DNA of 64,000 bases from Straminergon stramineum (taxonomy: Eukaryota; Streptophyta; Bryopsida; Hypnales; Calliergonaceae), in NCBI GenBank assembly GCA_963920665.1, contig OY987265.1, positions 33,113,001 through 33,177,000 of the forward strand, given 5' to 3'. The position numbers and the translations under genes are program-made. How positions within the stretch are numbered: the first letter of the stretch is position 1; each line of letters begins with the position of its first letter. Of this stretch, positions 1 to 12,449 are shown in pieces. Below the pieces are notes generated by a model that had not been told where the DNA came from, ran no database searches, and saw only the letters and a list, made by a program, of their open reading frames with translations.

Positions 1-2572
1 TCCGACCTCGCCCCTCTCATGCTCCAAATTGTCGCCGCTCTCGACAGCACGGGTTCCCCTTTTGTCATCAACTTCTACCCGTTTCTTTCCCTCGTGCTCT
101 CCTCGGGCTTCCCCATCGAGTACGCCTTCTTCAACCCACAATACGCGAACCCTATTGTAGATGGCACCAGAACTTATTACAATGTGTTTGATGCGAGTTA
201 CGATGGGTTGGTGAGTGCGTTGACCAGTGCTGGGTACCCTAATATGAACATTAGTGTGGGAGAGATTGGGTGGCCGACGGATGGGGCGCAGTATGCGAAT
301 GTGACGCTGGCGCAGATGTTCAATCAGCAGCTAGTGAATCACTTGGAGAATGGGGTGGGGACGCCGTTGAGGCCGGGGAAGCTGGATGCGTATTTGTTTA
401 GTTTGTTGGATGAGAATGCGAAGAGCACGTTGCCCGGGAACTTTGAAAGGCATTGGGGGGTGTTCAACTTTGATGGATCGGTGAAGTATTCGCTGGACTT
501 GACAGGTATGGTATGTACACTCTCTTGTTGCAGTGCGTGTTGTTGGATATGTAAGGTGTGAGGGTTTTAGCGGTTTAGAGAATTTAGGGTTGGTTTGGTA
601 CCGTTTATTTGATTCGAGTGCGTTTCTTTTGATTGGTGTCAAGCAGGGGACACGAGTAGTATGCAATCTGTAACCCCCTTAGTCTGACTGCTTGGGATTC
701 AGTCATATTACATAAATAGTTTGCTTGGTAGACTAGTGTGGTACAGGCGATGATAGTGTGGGAAGTGTGCAATGTGTTGCAGAATGTCATTGAAGAGAGG
801 GTTAGATTGAGGGGGGTGGATTGTACTCTCTTTTTGAATTATGTTTTTTCTCTTTAAGCTATGAGGGTTTAGCAACGTGTGTTTACAAAAGATTGGATTT
901 CTATGGAGAATCTTGGGAGACAGTCATATTGCATTTCAAATAGTTTGCATGGGAGACAAGTATGTTCCGGGTAATGATAGTGTGGCAAGTATGCAGTACA
1001 TTCCCGAATTTCATTGAAGTGATGGTCAGATACTGAGGTTGGAGGGTGCGCTCTTTTTGAATTGTGTTTTATCTGTTTAAGTTGTGAGGGTTTAGCTGTT
1101 ACGTACGTTTGTTGAAGAGAGTTGAAGTCATTGAAGAGAGGGTTAGATTGAATTTATAGGGAGAAACTTTTGAGGCAATAATATTACATGTCAAATAGTT
1201 TGCATGCGGGACAAATGGGCTATAGGCAATGACAGTGTGTCATTGAAGAGAGTCAGATTAAGGGGGTGGAGTGTACTCTCGGTTTGAATTGTGTTTTTCT
1301 ATTTCAGTTGTGAGGGTTTAGCTGTGGCGTTTGTGTGCTTACAAAAGATTGAATTTTTAGGTTGACACTTTAGGTGGATGAAATCCATAGGTTTAGTTCC
1401 TGTATCGGTGAACTAAGAAGAGAGAGAGTGTCCCTTTGGAAGTTTATATGCCTTGGGATCTTTGATTTTGACGTCACGTGAGTCCCAGAATGCGACTGTA
1501 ACGTAGTTTGAACGCGTGTTTGAATTAAGTGTGAGTGATATTTGAGAATGTCGTTGGTAGGAAGGTCATGTTAATGAGGTTTGAGTGGAGTTAGTCATAG
1601 TTTACTCTTGAGGCATATTTTCTGCTTTCTGTTGGTATTTTTGTACTTTCGTTGAAGCTTTCTCATGATTTGTTTCAATAGATACGGAAATGGCCACTTT
1701 TGTCCTTTTTGGTACTCAGGGTTAATGGTACAATTCACAGCTATTTTTTTACTTTTTATTTTGTCCACTCTATTGTACTTGACCCAAGCGAGGATTTCTA
1801 TCATTATTATGTTTCTCAAGTTTCTAGCTTACATTGAAGGGTGATGGAGTTCTCAGTTATCTTCCTTTTGGGAACCCCTACCGTGCATATGTACCGAGCA
1901 TTATAGATAAAGAAGAGCCTGTTGGAGGCAGTTGTACTTACTAGGCCACACGAACGCAGATAGCGAGTAGTGCTTCTTTTGGACCAAAGTCTTATTATTT
2001 TCCTTTGTAAGAGATCATGGTGGGTATTTCAATTACATTTCGAGATTTATTTTTATTTTTATCTCTCATATCTCATTGATTTTTTTTCCTCGCTCTGCAC
2101 AGGTGGTGCGAGTCCGAATGGCGCCCAGACACAGCTCGTGGCAGCTCAAAACGTGCCCTACTACCCCAAGCAATGGTGCATATTAAACCCTAGCGCCACC
2201 GACTTGTCTACATTACCAGCCAACTTAGATTACGCTTGTTCACGCGCAGATTGTACCCCCTTATACTCTGGAGGCTCCTGCAGTGGCTTAACCCTGCAAC
2301 AAAACGCTTCCTACGCCTTCAACACGTACTACCAATTCAACAACCAGCTCCCCGCCGCCTGTGATTTCCAAGGATTAGCTCAGGTGGTCACCACAGACCC
2401 TACTGTAGGGACATGCACTTTCATTATAGGGGTCAAGCCAGTTGCCGGCTCAACAGGCAACTCGCCACCTGGGTCGACTCCTTCCAATGGGAGTGCGGGG
2501 GTGCGTGCCCAGTTGAGAATCTTGTTGGTTCTTGTTGCTGCAATTGTAGGAAGCTTATTTCTCTTTTCCTGA
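1..2572 (+). CDS. Glucan endo-1,3-beta-glucosidase, GH17 + X8 (CBM43) + GPI-type tail, 5'-partial
   Basis: Two exons are visible, 1-505 and 2103-2572, joined by a GT-AG intron 506-2102 that splits a Gly codon. The reading frame is open from base 1, so the N-terminal half, with the acid/base Glu, lies outside the window. The 324 visible residues begin in the (beta/alpha)8 barrel. GEIGWPTDG carries the GH17 nucleophile Glu and is followed by the family-typical GTPLRPGKLDAYLFSLLDE and NFERHWGVFNFDG. Exon 2 encodes a Ser/Gln linker, an X8 carbohydrate-binding module starting near QWCILNP with the spaced Cys residues expected (WC, YACSRADC, GGSC, ACDF, GTC), a Ser/Pro/Gly-rich spacer, and a C-terminal hydrophobic stretch (LRILLVLVAAIVGSLFLF) ending at the stop, as in GPI-anchored members. 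By family knowledge it hydrolyses 1,3-beta-glucan (callose) at the plasma membrane or wall. Third codon positions in exon 1 are unusually GC-rich for this AT-rich window. Confidence 0.93.
557..1370. repeat. Imperfect tandem repeat inside the glucanase intron, period about 224 bp
   Basis: The motif (G/A)TGAGGGTTT(T)AGC recurs at about 557, 862, 1086 and 1310. Between the last three the spacing is 224 bp each. Each unit also contains a GTCATATT-like stretch, AAATAGTTTGCATG, a GATAGTGTG stretch, GTCATTGAAGAGAG and a CTCT(T)TTTTGAATTGTGTTTT block. The units account for about half of the 1.6-kb intron. Confidence 0.8.
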
Positions 2573-3617
2573 GTACGAGGTTTTGTGAACAATTCAGTTT
2601 TCTTTTTGGTTTGTTTTTCCCTGTATAGGAGCGTAAGTGTGGTAGCTTCTGGCAATTGGTTTTCATTCTTGGCAAGTTCCATTTGTGATTGTTTTTTAGT
2701 TTAAGCAGTTGCTGCCTTCTTTTTGTAGACGCACTTCAATAGGCATTTTGAAAGGTTCCAATTTTGGGGCTCCATACTGAGGTCCGACCATATTTATTAT
2801 TTTTTCATACATGGATCATTCCGGAAAGCGTTGTGATCCCAAGTGTGTCCAATCCAGAATTGTGAGAATGAGCGAAGGCATTTTCTGCCTCTCTTTCAAC
2901 TGATGAAAATCTTGGGATATAAGCTTTACGCTGAATTCAGGAGTGTGGCTGGAGGCAGCAATTATTTGCAGCGCATTATTTGACATGAGAGAAGATGTTT
3001 TTACTTGGAACTGATATTGGTGTGGTTCAACTAGCAATTGTTGTGTCATTCCTGTTGAGCATTGTCCTGTGTTGTCTTATCCTTTCAGGTCTCAATTTGG
3101 ATTCAAGATTCTGTGTTGGCTTGGCGAGAATATGATGATTCCAGTTGAAAATTGAACTACATACATGGGAAGTACTCTTGTAAAAAGCGGATTCTTGCAA
3201 AGTTTCACAACGATCTTTTTCGAAGACAAGGATTCAATTGTAATTTACAAATCTGATGTCAAATGCTGTAAGAAAATCTCCAGAATACAAATGCATGAAG
3301 CATGACTAGGAGATCCAATAACAGTTTCCCAACATCTGATAAGTAATACTCCGTACTTGCACTAAGAAGTAAAACTAGGGCCTCAAAGGTATTCAAATTT
3401 CAAAATCTCCCTGATATATGATCAACTATATGTAAGAAAAATTTGAACTTGTAATTAGACAATGCACCTACGTAATATTTTGTAAACAATAAGCTGAATA
3501 TATTCATGAATAAATATATACATTTCTCTCATTGTTGTACACTTGTTTAATATGTCTTGAAGTTAAGCATCATTTTGAAAAATTCATAGCAATTAACTAG
3601 ATTATCCAAAATGGATT
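2573..3617. other. 3' flank of the glucanase gene, no gene seen
   Basis: This stretch should hold the glucanase 3' UTR and spacer. The only open frames are short and unsupported. The sequence becomes AT-rich after about 3400. No strong AATAAA was seen close to the stop codon. Confidence 0.5.
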
Positions 3618-3715
3618 GAGACCGACTTTTTGATCACATGCTCTGAGATGGACTTTTTGATACATGATTTGAGATGGACTTTTTGATCACATGATTTGAG
3701 ATAGACTTTTTGATG
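3618..3715. repeat. Short tandem repeat, about 4 units of 27-31 bp
   Basis: Four units of GAGAT(G/A)GACTTTTTGAT followed by CACATGATTT or CACATGCTCT are arranged head to tail. The second unit lacks the CAC trinucleotide. Confidence 0.85.
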
Positions 3716-3821
3716 TAGGACAAGCAAGTGTCTCTACCTTTATTACACATTTACAAATCAACATGGTAATAGGTAGGTTTACCTTATATTGAATGAGTTG
3801 ATTGGATATTACTGATAGTTT

Positions 3822-4115
3822 TTAACCCATGAACTATGCCATTTTCTAGTCAATGAATGACAAAGGGTCCTTTTGGGGTAGGGATGAATGATAGAAAATC
3901 CTTCTGGGTAGGGCCATTTTTTGGTCGATAGAGAATCCTTTTGTATAGGATAGAAGTGCAACTATTCATCTCCAAAATCTTGCAGAAAAAGGAGAGATCT
4001 TCAATAGTATTTTGACATCCAATGAATATTTTCAAGTTTTTTTTCAAGTAGATGATGTCACACGGTGTCAAAAGGGCAGATTTTCACGGTCACCAGCATG
4101 GCCTTTAAGGGTTAA
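3822..4115 (+). mobile_element. TTAA-ended element, type A, copy 1
   Basis: Starts TTAACCCATGAAC and ends GGCCTTTAAGGGTTAA. The interior matches the other type A copies: CAATGAATGACAAAG, GTGCAACTATTCATC, AAAAGGAGAGATCT, TTTGACNTCCAATG, GTAGATGATGTCAC and GATTTTCACGGT. It is non-coding. The part about 3865-3930 looks internally duplicated (AGGGTCCTTTT, AAAATCCTTCT, AGAATCCTTTT). Confidence 0.6.
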
Positions 4116-6702
4116 TTCTAATTGTTGAAGGCATTATATTGCAGTGTTGACAAAACTTTGAAGTTAAAATAAAATCTTACCAAATTATTATTTTTAGCAT
4201 TTTGTTTTGAAGAGAATACCTTTCAAAGCCTATTTTTAGCATCAAAAATCTGATTTTGAAAATGAAGGCTTATGATTTCTCTATTTAAGATTTTGTGTAT
4301 AGTGGCCATTGCAAATCTAGTATTAAAGATTCTCAATTATGAGTCTTAAGTATAATGTTTAATCACATTTTAAATTCATTTAAAAAAAATTGTAGAATAG
4401 ATGTAGAAAAGCCATAAATTGATTAAGGTTATAATGTGATGTCTTTTTTCATGACTTCAATTTTAGATTTGACATGTAAGAAAAAGCCATTGGAAGACTT
4501 CAATTCAATTTCAGAATTTTCACCCTATTGTATTCAACCCCCCTTGGCTTTTGTTTTCCTTGGTGATCTACAAAACATCTAATTTATGATTGTTCACCTA
4601 TTTAGAAAATTTGATATTACTTAATCAAAACTTAGGCATTCCATTTAATTTAGAGAAAACTATAAGAAGCTCAAAGAAGGCCTTGGGCATTAAGGGGTTA
4701 ATACAAAAAAGTAGTATGCCACCCAATGGCACTCTTATTAGCCATTTACTTTGTTGTGTATGGCGGATGTATTTTGTATTTTTAAATTTTATGATTGTAT
4801 TCTTTCAAGGCAACTAGACCTTCTATGTATAGAGCTTTATATTTCATTACTGGAATCTTTGATTGATGAATTGGCAATTACATGATTGTGGTATACATAC
4901 AAACGAACAATTACACCACAATAGGCTAAAATTCTATAGCATTGGCTTGCTTTTCAAATAGCTTATGAACATCCTTACATTTATTGTAGATGTAGCTTTT
5001 GTTAATGCAATTACTCCTCTCATTTAGTTTGCACCTACCTACAAGCATAATATATTATAAAATGTTAGATGCATAGTTTATATGTTATAGATTTTAGAGA
5101 GTTTTTATATGCCCTACTCTCATAATTACCTTCTAGCTTCACGGACTTCAAGGGCTAAAGCTAACCAATTCATGTCAATTGGGTCTCATCGTAGATTTAA
5201 ATCCTAATACATTGTATTTTATTAAAAATAGGCTTTTGTATTTTGATCAAGTTCCTATGATAGTATTTTTTGAAACAATTTGAGCTTGCAAAAAAATTAA
5301 TTTGTGGTTGGAAATTCAATTTTTTTTTCAATTTCTAAATATTAGAAGAATTAAATAATTTTTTTTCATATATGAAAAAATATTTTTTCTTATAGAATAG
5401 ATCTATGTCTACAAGAAAACATGTTAGTCATTTTATTTTTATGAGTGAAGTAAAAATATGCATAAATTTGTTTAGAAGACAATCTAAGAATATTCTTTAA
5501 AAAAATTATATGGATTACTTTGAATGTTAAAATCTTAGATATGCTAAAGAAATAGACTTTGAAAGTTGTTGAATAAGTAGACACATAATTTAAATAATAT
5601 AGCTTATGGTTAGAAGTAGCAAAATAAATTTTAAATTTGTTTAGTCCACCTTGTTTTCAATAGTAGAACATGTTGAACAAGATAAGAACAAGATGAATCA
5701 ATAGTTGCTTTAGATTCATTTAAAAAATCTTTTATATTAATAATAATGCAACCATGCATGGTAGGGAGGACAAAAATGGAATCCAAGGATAGACAAGATC
5801 ATCTTATTTTTTACTCTCAGTTACACTTGTGAATAGAAAGTGCCTTGCTGTTACAACCTCAAAGTTGAGAGGTTCATGCCACACTAAAAAAGTATAGTTT
5901 TACTTTGTAGTTTATAACATTGTTAACTAGCTTGATTCTCTCCTCTCCATTGGAGGTACAATGTGTTCCTAGATACTAGGGAATGAATTAAGTTATAATA
6001 TGAAGGAAACTATTAGTTGGCTAGTTGGACATGTTCTAGTGAGGTGGTGGCCCAACATTGGATTTGAGAAAAGTGGGTACAATGCTTTGGGGGGGGGGGG
6101 GGATAATTGGTATAGACTCTAAGTCATTTATGATTCAATAGTAACTTGCAAAATTTAGGGGCTAGACTTTAGGGGGCTCCCGCATTCCAAGGGAGCAAAA
6201 GGGACCTATCTAGTGTTGGTTACCAATGTTATGTTAATTATTAGAAAATTTGGAAGAATACCAAAATATTGATTATAGTTCTCTTTAAAAACAATTCCTT
6301 CGAACCCTATTGTAAGATTGAGATGATTTTACACTTTCTATGAATATCATGTTGTCTTCTAAGTTCTTATATTGTTTGATCTTTGTTTATTACTATGTAT
6401 GTAGACACTTTGGAGCATTTGAAAATTAACCTCTAAAAATTAAAATATTCAAAATTTAAAAATACTATATCTATATATATTGAAATAAGTCACTTAGTGA
6501 GAACTTCTAAAACCATACCCTACCAATATCCAATTAATATAATATATCATTTCCGACAACTTCAGTGGTAGAAATGTCGTTATTAAAATTAACAATTTTA
6601 TAATTTTATAAAATTAACAATTTTACAATTTTATATATATTAGACAATTAGTTCTAAAGTGTAGCATTATTATTGATCTAGTATGAATACTCTTACAAAT
6701 GA
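4116..6702. other. AT-rich spacer, no gene seen
   Basis: No supportable coding region. An orphan TTAA-type right end, CCTTGGGCATTAAGGGGTTAA, sits at 4681-4701 with no matching left end recognised. A run of 14 G occurs at 6089-6102. The rest is A/T-rich low complexity. Confidence 0.6.
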
Positions 6703-6923
6703 TTAATCCTTGAACGCTAGGCTGGTGACTGTGGAAATTAGGCATTTTGGAACTGTATGATATCATCCACTTCAAAAAATCAAAAATACTCATTGGGAGT
6801 CAAACTACTGTAGAAAATCTACCCTTTCCACCCCTAATTTTGAGGATGAATAATTGCAATTCTATCCAACAAAGGAGAATTCCTTAACATTCACTGGACA
6901 AAAAACGTCCGTTTAGGGGTTAA
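6703..6923 (-). mobile_element. TTAA-ended element, type A, copy 2 (inverted)
   Basis: Bounded by TTAATCCTTGAACGC on the left and CGTTTAGGGGTTAA on the right. Read on the minus strand it begins TTAACCCCTAAACGGACG and continues with the type A interior (TTTTTTGTCCAGTGAATG, then a mirrored GATGATATCAT block and GATTTCCACAGTCACCAG). About 220 bp, non-coding. Confidence 0.7.
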
Positions 6924-7898
6924 AGGAAAAAAATTTACTTTTCTTAGATACACTTGTATTCTTAGAAAGCCATAAATTCACCATTAAGGGATTGCTGAAG
7001 AATTGTCTAGCATTATAAACTTGTGTATTTGTATAGGTTGCAAGTAGTCTACTATGCATTAATAGTTAGTTCTTACATATTGATTGGTAGCTCCCACCAC
7101 AATTTTCAGATATTAGTATACAAATTTTGCTTAATTATTTATGAAACACACGCATACTTAGGTTAATCTCGAGAACTTGTGAAAGCATCCAATGTGAGTA
7201 GTTTAAACTCATCAACAAAAGATTCAATCCAACATCAAAAATTCTTCAAAGCTAATGACTCGGAAACACATGCAATGCTGAAGAAAAATCTATCAATACA
7301 CTGGAATTTTTTACAATCCTTCGCGCATGAAGGAAATCTTTGTAAATCAAAAGCTCGGATATATCACAGTACGGATATATCGCCCCGGAGATTTAAGTCC
7401 AGGCGAGGGACTTACATCAATCCTCCTCCACCTCTAGTAACTTAATCCACAAAAACATTATTTACACATGAACATCCTCCAGGTCAAGGTAGCAGTCTTC
7501 AGTTATTGCCTAATACACGTAAAACAAACACTAACTAAACGTACAAAACACTAAACACAAATGACTACGAATCTTCAACTCCATTTGGGCTCAGCACGAT
7601 ACGCGTGCACCGAGCTTTGCGTCAAGATTCTGTCTACAAGATTTCAGATTGTCATATCACTCATCTGATGAGCACAATTAATGAGAGTCAAAGATCGTAC
7701 TTTCTAGGAACCCGCATGTCGGTGGCTGTCAGGTTTAGAGGTCGGGGCTATGGAAACTGACTGGGGTGAAAAAGACGGTGATGTTCAGGGAGAAACGGAG
7801 TTGGCAGGTATCACATTGTGAGTATTTGGTGCAGTAGACGCCGGTGAAGTAGGAATATTCCTGAGGGTGCTTCCCAATCCGGGTGTTGAGACTGGAGA
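6924..7898. other. 3' flank of the CNNM-like gene
   Basis: Probably the 3' UTR and downstream spacer of the minus-strand CNNM-like gene. A plus-strand frame of 88 codons (7179-7445) shows no recognisable domain and I do not call it. Base composition becomes more balanced from about 7570 towards the stop codon at 7899, as expected for transcribed sequence. Confidence 0.45.
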
Positions 7899-9481
7899 TT
7901 AGGACTCAGGACTCCTTTCCCCTGTGGGAAGCATGTTGACCCTGATCCTGCAAGCATGCGAAAGAAGTTAGTCCAGAGAAGAAACAGACTCGCTCGAGGT
8001 TGCAGTTGGTAGACAGCTCAGACACCTCAAATAGCAGATGACTAAAAATCCTCGCCCATTAATGAATACCAGTGTCAACACAACGGTACATGAAGGTCTC
8101 ATTTCAGAGCTTGAAAACAAATTGAAGCCAGACGAAGAGAGAGGTGAGCAAAAAGCAAAGACTTACTTGTTGTGAATGTCCACGTATTCATCCGTTTCAT
8201 CTAGAATCTCCTCCTGATGGAAATTTCACGACGACGATCCAGTCAGTAACCCAAACACACGGAATCAAGCAAACCTACCCTTACTCCTGAAACTGCAATG
8301 AGCTCTCAAAGCAAGTGTCTAAGGCATGCGAAAAATATTATATTGTAGGAGTAAACTCCTCAAAACAATCTGCAATGCGTAGTTCATTCGGTCATGAGAA
8401 TCATACAATTGTGCCGAGTAAGTTGATGTAAAATGAGAAACAGGAGTGAATGAGACTGTGTTATGACTCAACCTGTAAGAGTTCTTCTATAAGGTCTTCC
8501 ATAGTAATGATGCCCACAACCTCCTCGTCATTTGCATAGCTTGGCAGAGACCCATCACGGATTTCTAATACATCACTGTCCACAGATTTCACCCATTTTT
8601 TGGATGTCCGTTGTGGAAGCAACTGGCTCCGTGTAATTTCGTCGTTCAGTTTTGAAATGGGTACCCTCACCTCATCTCCATGTCCATTCTCCACAATCCC
8701 CTTTTGTACAAATTGTCTGTTTTTAGATTCTTTCCCAATCCCAATAGAAACATCACCTGGTTTCTCAAGTTTGACACCACCTGCAGCTGCAAAACACTTC
8801 GTGTCAAATAACTAATGTTTAACCTCAGTTATATTGGAAATATGATCGACATGTGAAGCTCCAACTGCCAGAAGTAGGTTATACATCACAGGATAGCACC
8901 CCGCAATGCAAAACGTCCCCCATTTCTGCATCAAATGAGTACTTACATCGTGATAAAGAGGTATCAAGTGCGGATTTTGCGCTGCGCAAACTTCTGAGTT
9001 GCCTGTTCCGGAATTCTTGTAAAGATTCGGTCTTCTCCCCATTGTACTTAACAACTACAGCCATATGACTATGGCCTTTCTGAAAATCATTCAGAATATC
9101 GTACAATGGCTCATCTTCGGCCACCCTAAACAAACCCCAAGCTTAAGAGGTCAGATCAGAATTCCTCACACGCTGACTACTGACTACAAAACATGATTAT
9201 GTACCCTACTAGAGAGCATTTTGACTTTGCTTAATGTCGTACTTGAACGCATTGTCCTTGGTAAAACACGGCGCTATTCGCCACCGGTGTCAGGGATCCC
9301 AAAAATTAGAGAAGGTTGAAGTACCTGGGGATTTTCCTGATAGTGCAGCTTCGAACCGGAGTCTCGTCCTGAGGAAGCAGGGTTAACAGGTTCTTGACCT
9401 ACACATGATATGAAACTCAAATGATCACCACGTCGAGGATAAAGTATCTACTATAAAACGTCCCATGGACAAAATATCAGG

Positions 9482-9521
<40 letters not shown>

Positions 9522-12449
9522 GCACTTGTATTTTACAATTTACAGCAGGGACGGAACAGATGGAGATATAATTGCTGCATAGAAATGCTAGTGAGCTGGT
9601 TCTGATGCATTTTCCGTACAAGTAGTAGGCCAATAATATTGCTTTTTTCACCAGCGAATACAGGAATTCTGCTGTGCCCTCTTGCCATGATATTCCTCAT
9701 TGTCTCCCTACATCCACGAAGTAAACATGTTAATAATGAACGATTACTCTTAAAAACATAAGGATAGATACTATCTGCAAATCGTTTTCTCAATCTCCAC
9801 CACCTAATTATAGAATACCAGTCTGGAAACTATAAATTATGAGTTTGAGCTACCTTGAGTCGTCTCAAAACGCTTCTCAAGTAGAGAAGCTGATCTGGTG
9901 ATAGCTTACATGGTAAGTTTTTCGTTCACATTCAATGCGAAAACATCCTCAATCGGTGTCATTGAGTGCTTAGCAGTCATCTCTGTCAACTGAAGAGCTC
10001 CAGCAATGATTGTTGTTTCGTCATGAGTTAACTCTCCACCTTTTCCAGCCTGAATAACTCCCGAGAAATTGAAATCATGAGTCCACTCACGACAGCACGT
10101 CAACATAGAAACGTCAATTTCGTTAAATTGCCAATATTCCACGAACCAAAAGTTGTGACATATATCTTCATTCAGGTCCAACTTCAGTCCAAACCTAAGA
10201 CAGATATAGTTTTTGGTTTCAGGCCGCTCAGCCTGAACCGCGCCAATGTAATGGAATATCGCTAATTTAACGAAATTGACGTTTAGAGTATCTTAGTGTT
10301 ACCAGCAATGAGCATCGTCTCAAGAACGGTTACAGATAAGCTTAATGAGCATACACAGACTCGGGATCAAACAACGCGACTTCAAACCATCACATCCTGC
10401 TCTCGGAGAAAAGCATACATATTCTTAAGAGAGAAAATCCTCACTGTCTTAGCTTAATTCTAACGCACAATTATCTCTCCTGACCCCAGAAGCAAAACCC
10501 GGCGACATCGGTGACACCTACGAGAAAACTTAAGAACATTTCCCGTGTATAATGCAAGCCATGATGAGTAGAGCGTGAGGGTAGTGGAAAACATATGACT
10601 AATGAAAACTCTGAGGAGATCCATTCACCATATTCACGATCATGATGTAGATCATCCGAACCAAGCTTCGACTATTAGGAAAATCAATTAGATTATCCGA
10701 TTCCAAAACATTATCATTTTCAAAAACAACTGCTTGTATATAGAAGTAAACAAACCTAATTTCACGCACAGCCTGATTCTACCAGCCCTAGTTGCATGAA
10801 ACAATGAAAAGACGAATTACCTCGTCACCATGAAAATCCACGAGTGTCTTCAACTCAGAACGCCTAAAGAGAGATCCATGCTTTTTTCCGAGTACAGCAT
10901 CAAGTAGCTGAACAATCAACAGCAATCGATATGAGAACATCAACGAGCAGAACGAAAAAGATGTACACTTCATGAAAACCATCATCAAGTTATAAGTGTG
11001 CATGCTGATCTCTTTCATTTGAACTCCAGCTTTCCCAAATGCGATTTTACAAAGACAGTTAGCGAGTGCTGGACGCAAACGCACGATTCCAGACTAGCCG
11101 TCCGGGCGTACCTTGCTGATTGGATATGAGACTGGGAAGAAAACCACAAGAAGTACGCGCACTACTGGAGACATAGCAGATCCAACGGCCAATCCATACC
11201 GTGAGCAAACCGCTTGAGGTATGATCTGAAGTCAAACACAGGATATCGACTACAGCGCATTAACCAGATGCTAAGCATTGTGAGCACATCAGTCTAATGG
11301 CAAGGACATCAAGTACCCTTAAACTTGCACGTAAATTTTGGCAGCCACTTAACCACAGCGCAAACGACCGGACTCACTTGAACCCTTCGACTTTTCTACG
11401 CACACTTCACCAATCTCGATGAAGATGATCTAAAAGTTAGTAAAATGAAATGACTTATTCAATATGATTATTAAATATTTTAAAAATTAGGGATTTCCAA
11501 TTTGGTTGATACTGCATTTGATATTCAAATTTAAGCCCAAGCAGATTCGTACGATTAAGGTACGAGAGCCATGATTGAATAAGATGACCGCGTAATATGA
11601 TGAGAACTTAAGACAGGGATGAGGGAGACCAAAAAAATGACAGCTTACCTCGCCAAATAGAAGAATCAAGGTCACGGAGATGAGAATGGCAGCCCACGCC
11701 TGGACCAATGAATCGAGGAAAATCGGGAGTGCCTGCAGATCGAATATATTTTAGAAGCTGTGAGATGATCAGGCATTGCAATGACCAGATCCTTGCTAAA
11801 GACGTTAAATGGAATAACCTCATCATCAAATTACCGCAAAGATAGACAACGAGATCTACGACGTACACAATCCTGAAAAGAATACATAGTCCCTTTCATA
11901 GATCAGCTGGTTAGCTCATTTTCAACAAGCGCCCATGCCACTCGCTACAGCGTACCTCCATGGCCAGTGCATTTCCAATCAAAAGAGTGCAGAGCAAAAG
12001 ATGCTGTCTCTTCACCACCGGAAGAATTTTCCCTGACGAGAAAATCCACAACGATTCTCAATATAGTTACAGAGCTAGCGAATCCAACGCACAATTTCAT
12101 CAGAAATCGATTAACCACCCCTTGATTTATAGCAAACACCACCGCAGGGGAACTCCCAAGCTGAATATTAAAAGGAGTACATGCCTGGAGAAAAAATAAT
12201 TATTCAACCAAGAAGACTAGAGGAGAACAATAATGAATTGCGAAGTTAAATTTGACATAGCACATAGCACATACCAGCATGCTTCTGGTCAGCTGGTGTT
12301 CCAGACTTGTGCAGAACCTCAAGGTCAACCAAACTGAGCGTCATCAGACCCAGCGTAAGACCTGACATCAAGCCGGCAAACAGTACCAATGCAATTACGA
12401 TCAAAATGTATACGTAAAACGTCGGCGTTCCAGGCACTTCGTGTCCCAT
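7899..12449 (-). CDS. CNNM/DUF21-CBS membrane protein (At2g14520/At4g33700 type), complete
   Basis: Twelve exons join in frame (descending): 12449-12275, 12032-11956, 11732-11649, 11225-11112, 10907-10821, 10049-9910, 9707-9620, 9398-9325, 9125-8947, 8786-8473, 8213-8167 and 7947-7899; all introns are GT-AG and the product is 475 aa. The start MGHEVPGTP is chosen because a stop lies upstream in frame and the first helix follows directly. Residues about 10-175 form the DUF21/CNNM transmembrane domain ([56 protein letters not shown]). [19 protein letters not shown] leads into a CBS pair ([40 protein letters not shown]); the second CBS is split by a 120-residue Ser/Lys-rich insert and closes with [19 protein letters not shown]. 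The tail ends [15 protein letters not shown]. The family acts in Mg/metal or chloroplast and vacuolar ion homeostasis; the exact role and membrane are not known from sequence. A nearby alternative acceptor would drop two residues. Confidence 0.95.
9484..9516. repeat. (TA)n microsatellite in an intron of the CNNM-like gene
   Basis: An uninterrupted TA dinucleotide run of about 16 units lies between exons 7 and 8 of the CNNM-like gene. It is likely length-polymorphic. Confidence 0.95.
10108..10286. mobile_element. Foldback MITE (about 180 bp) in an intron of the CNNM-like gene
   Basis: Terminal inverted repeats of about 34 bp: AAACGTCAATTTCGTTAAAT at 10109 is matched on the other strand by the sequence ending at 10285. 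An inner pair (ACCAAAA...ATATC near 10144-10165 and GATATAG...TTTTGGT near 10203-10218) lengthens the hairpin. It sits between exons 5 and 6. The target duplication is not clear. Confidence 0.75.

Noticed and set aside
3822..4115. Interpreting TTAA ends as part of long terminal repeats of a retrotransposon
   Set aside because: Ends are inverted, not direct; no primer-binding site, polypurine tract or reverse transcriptase was recognised.
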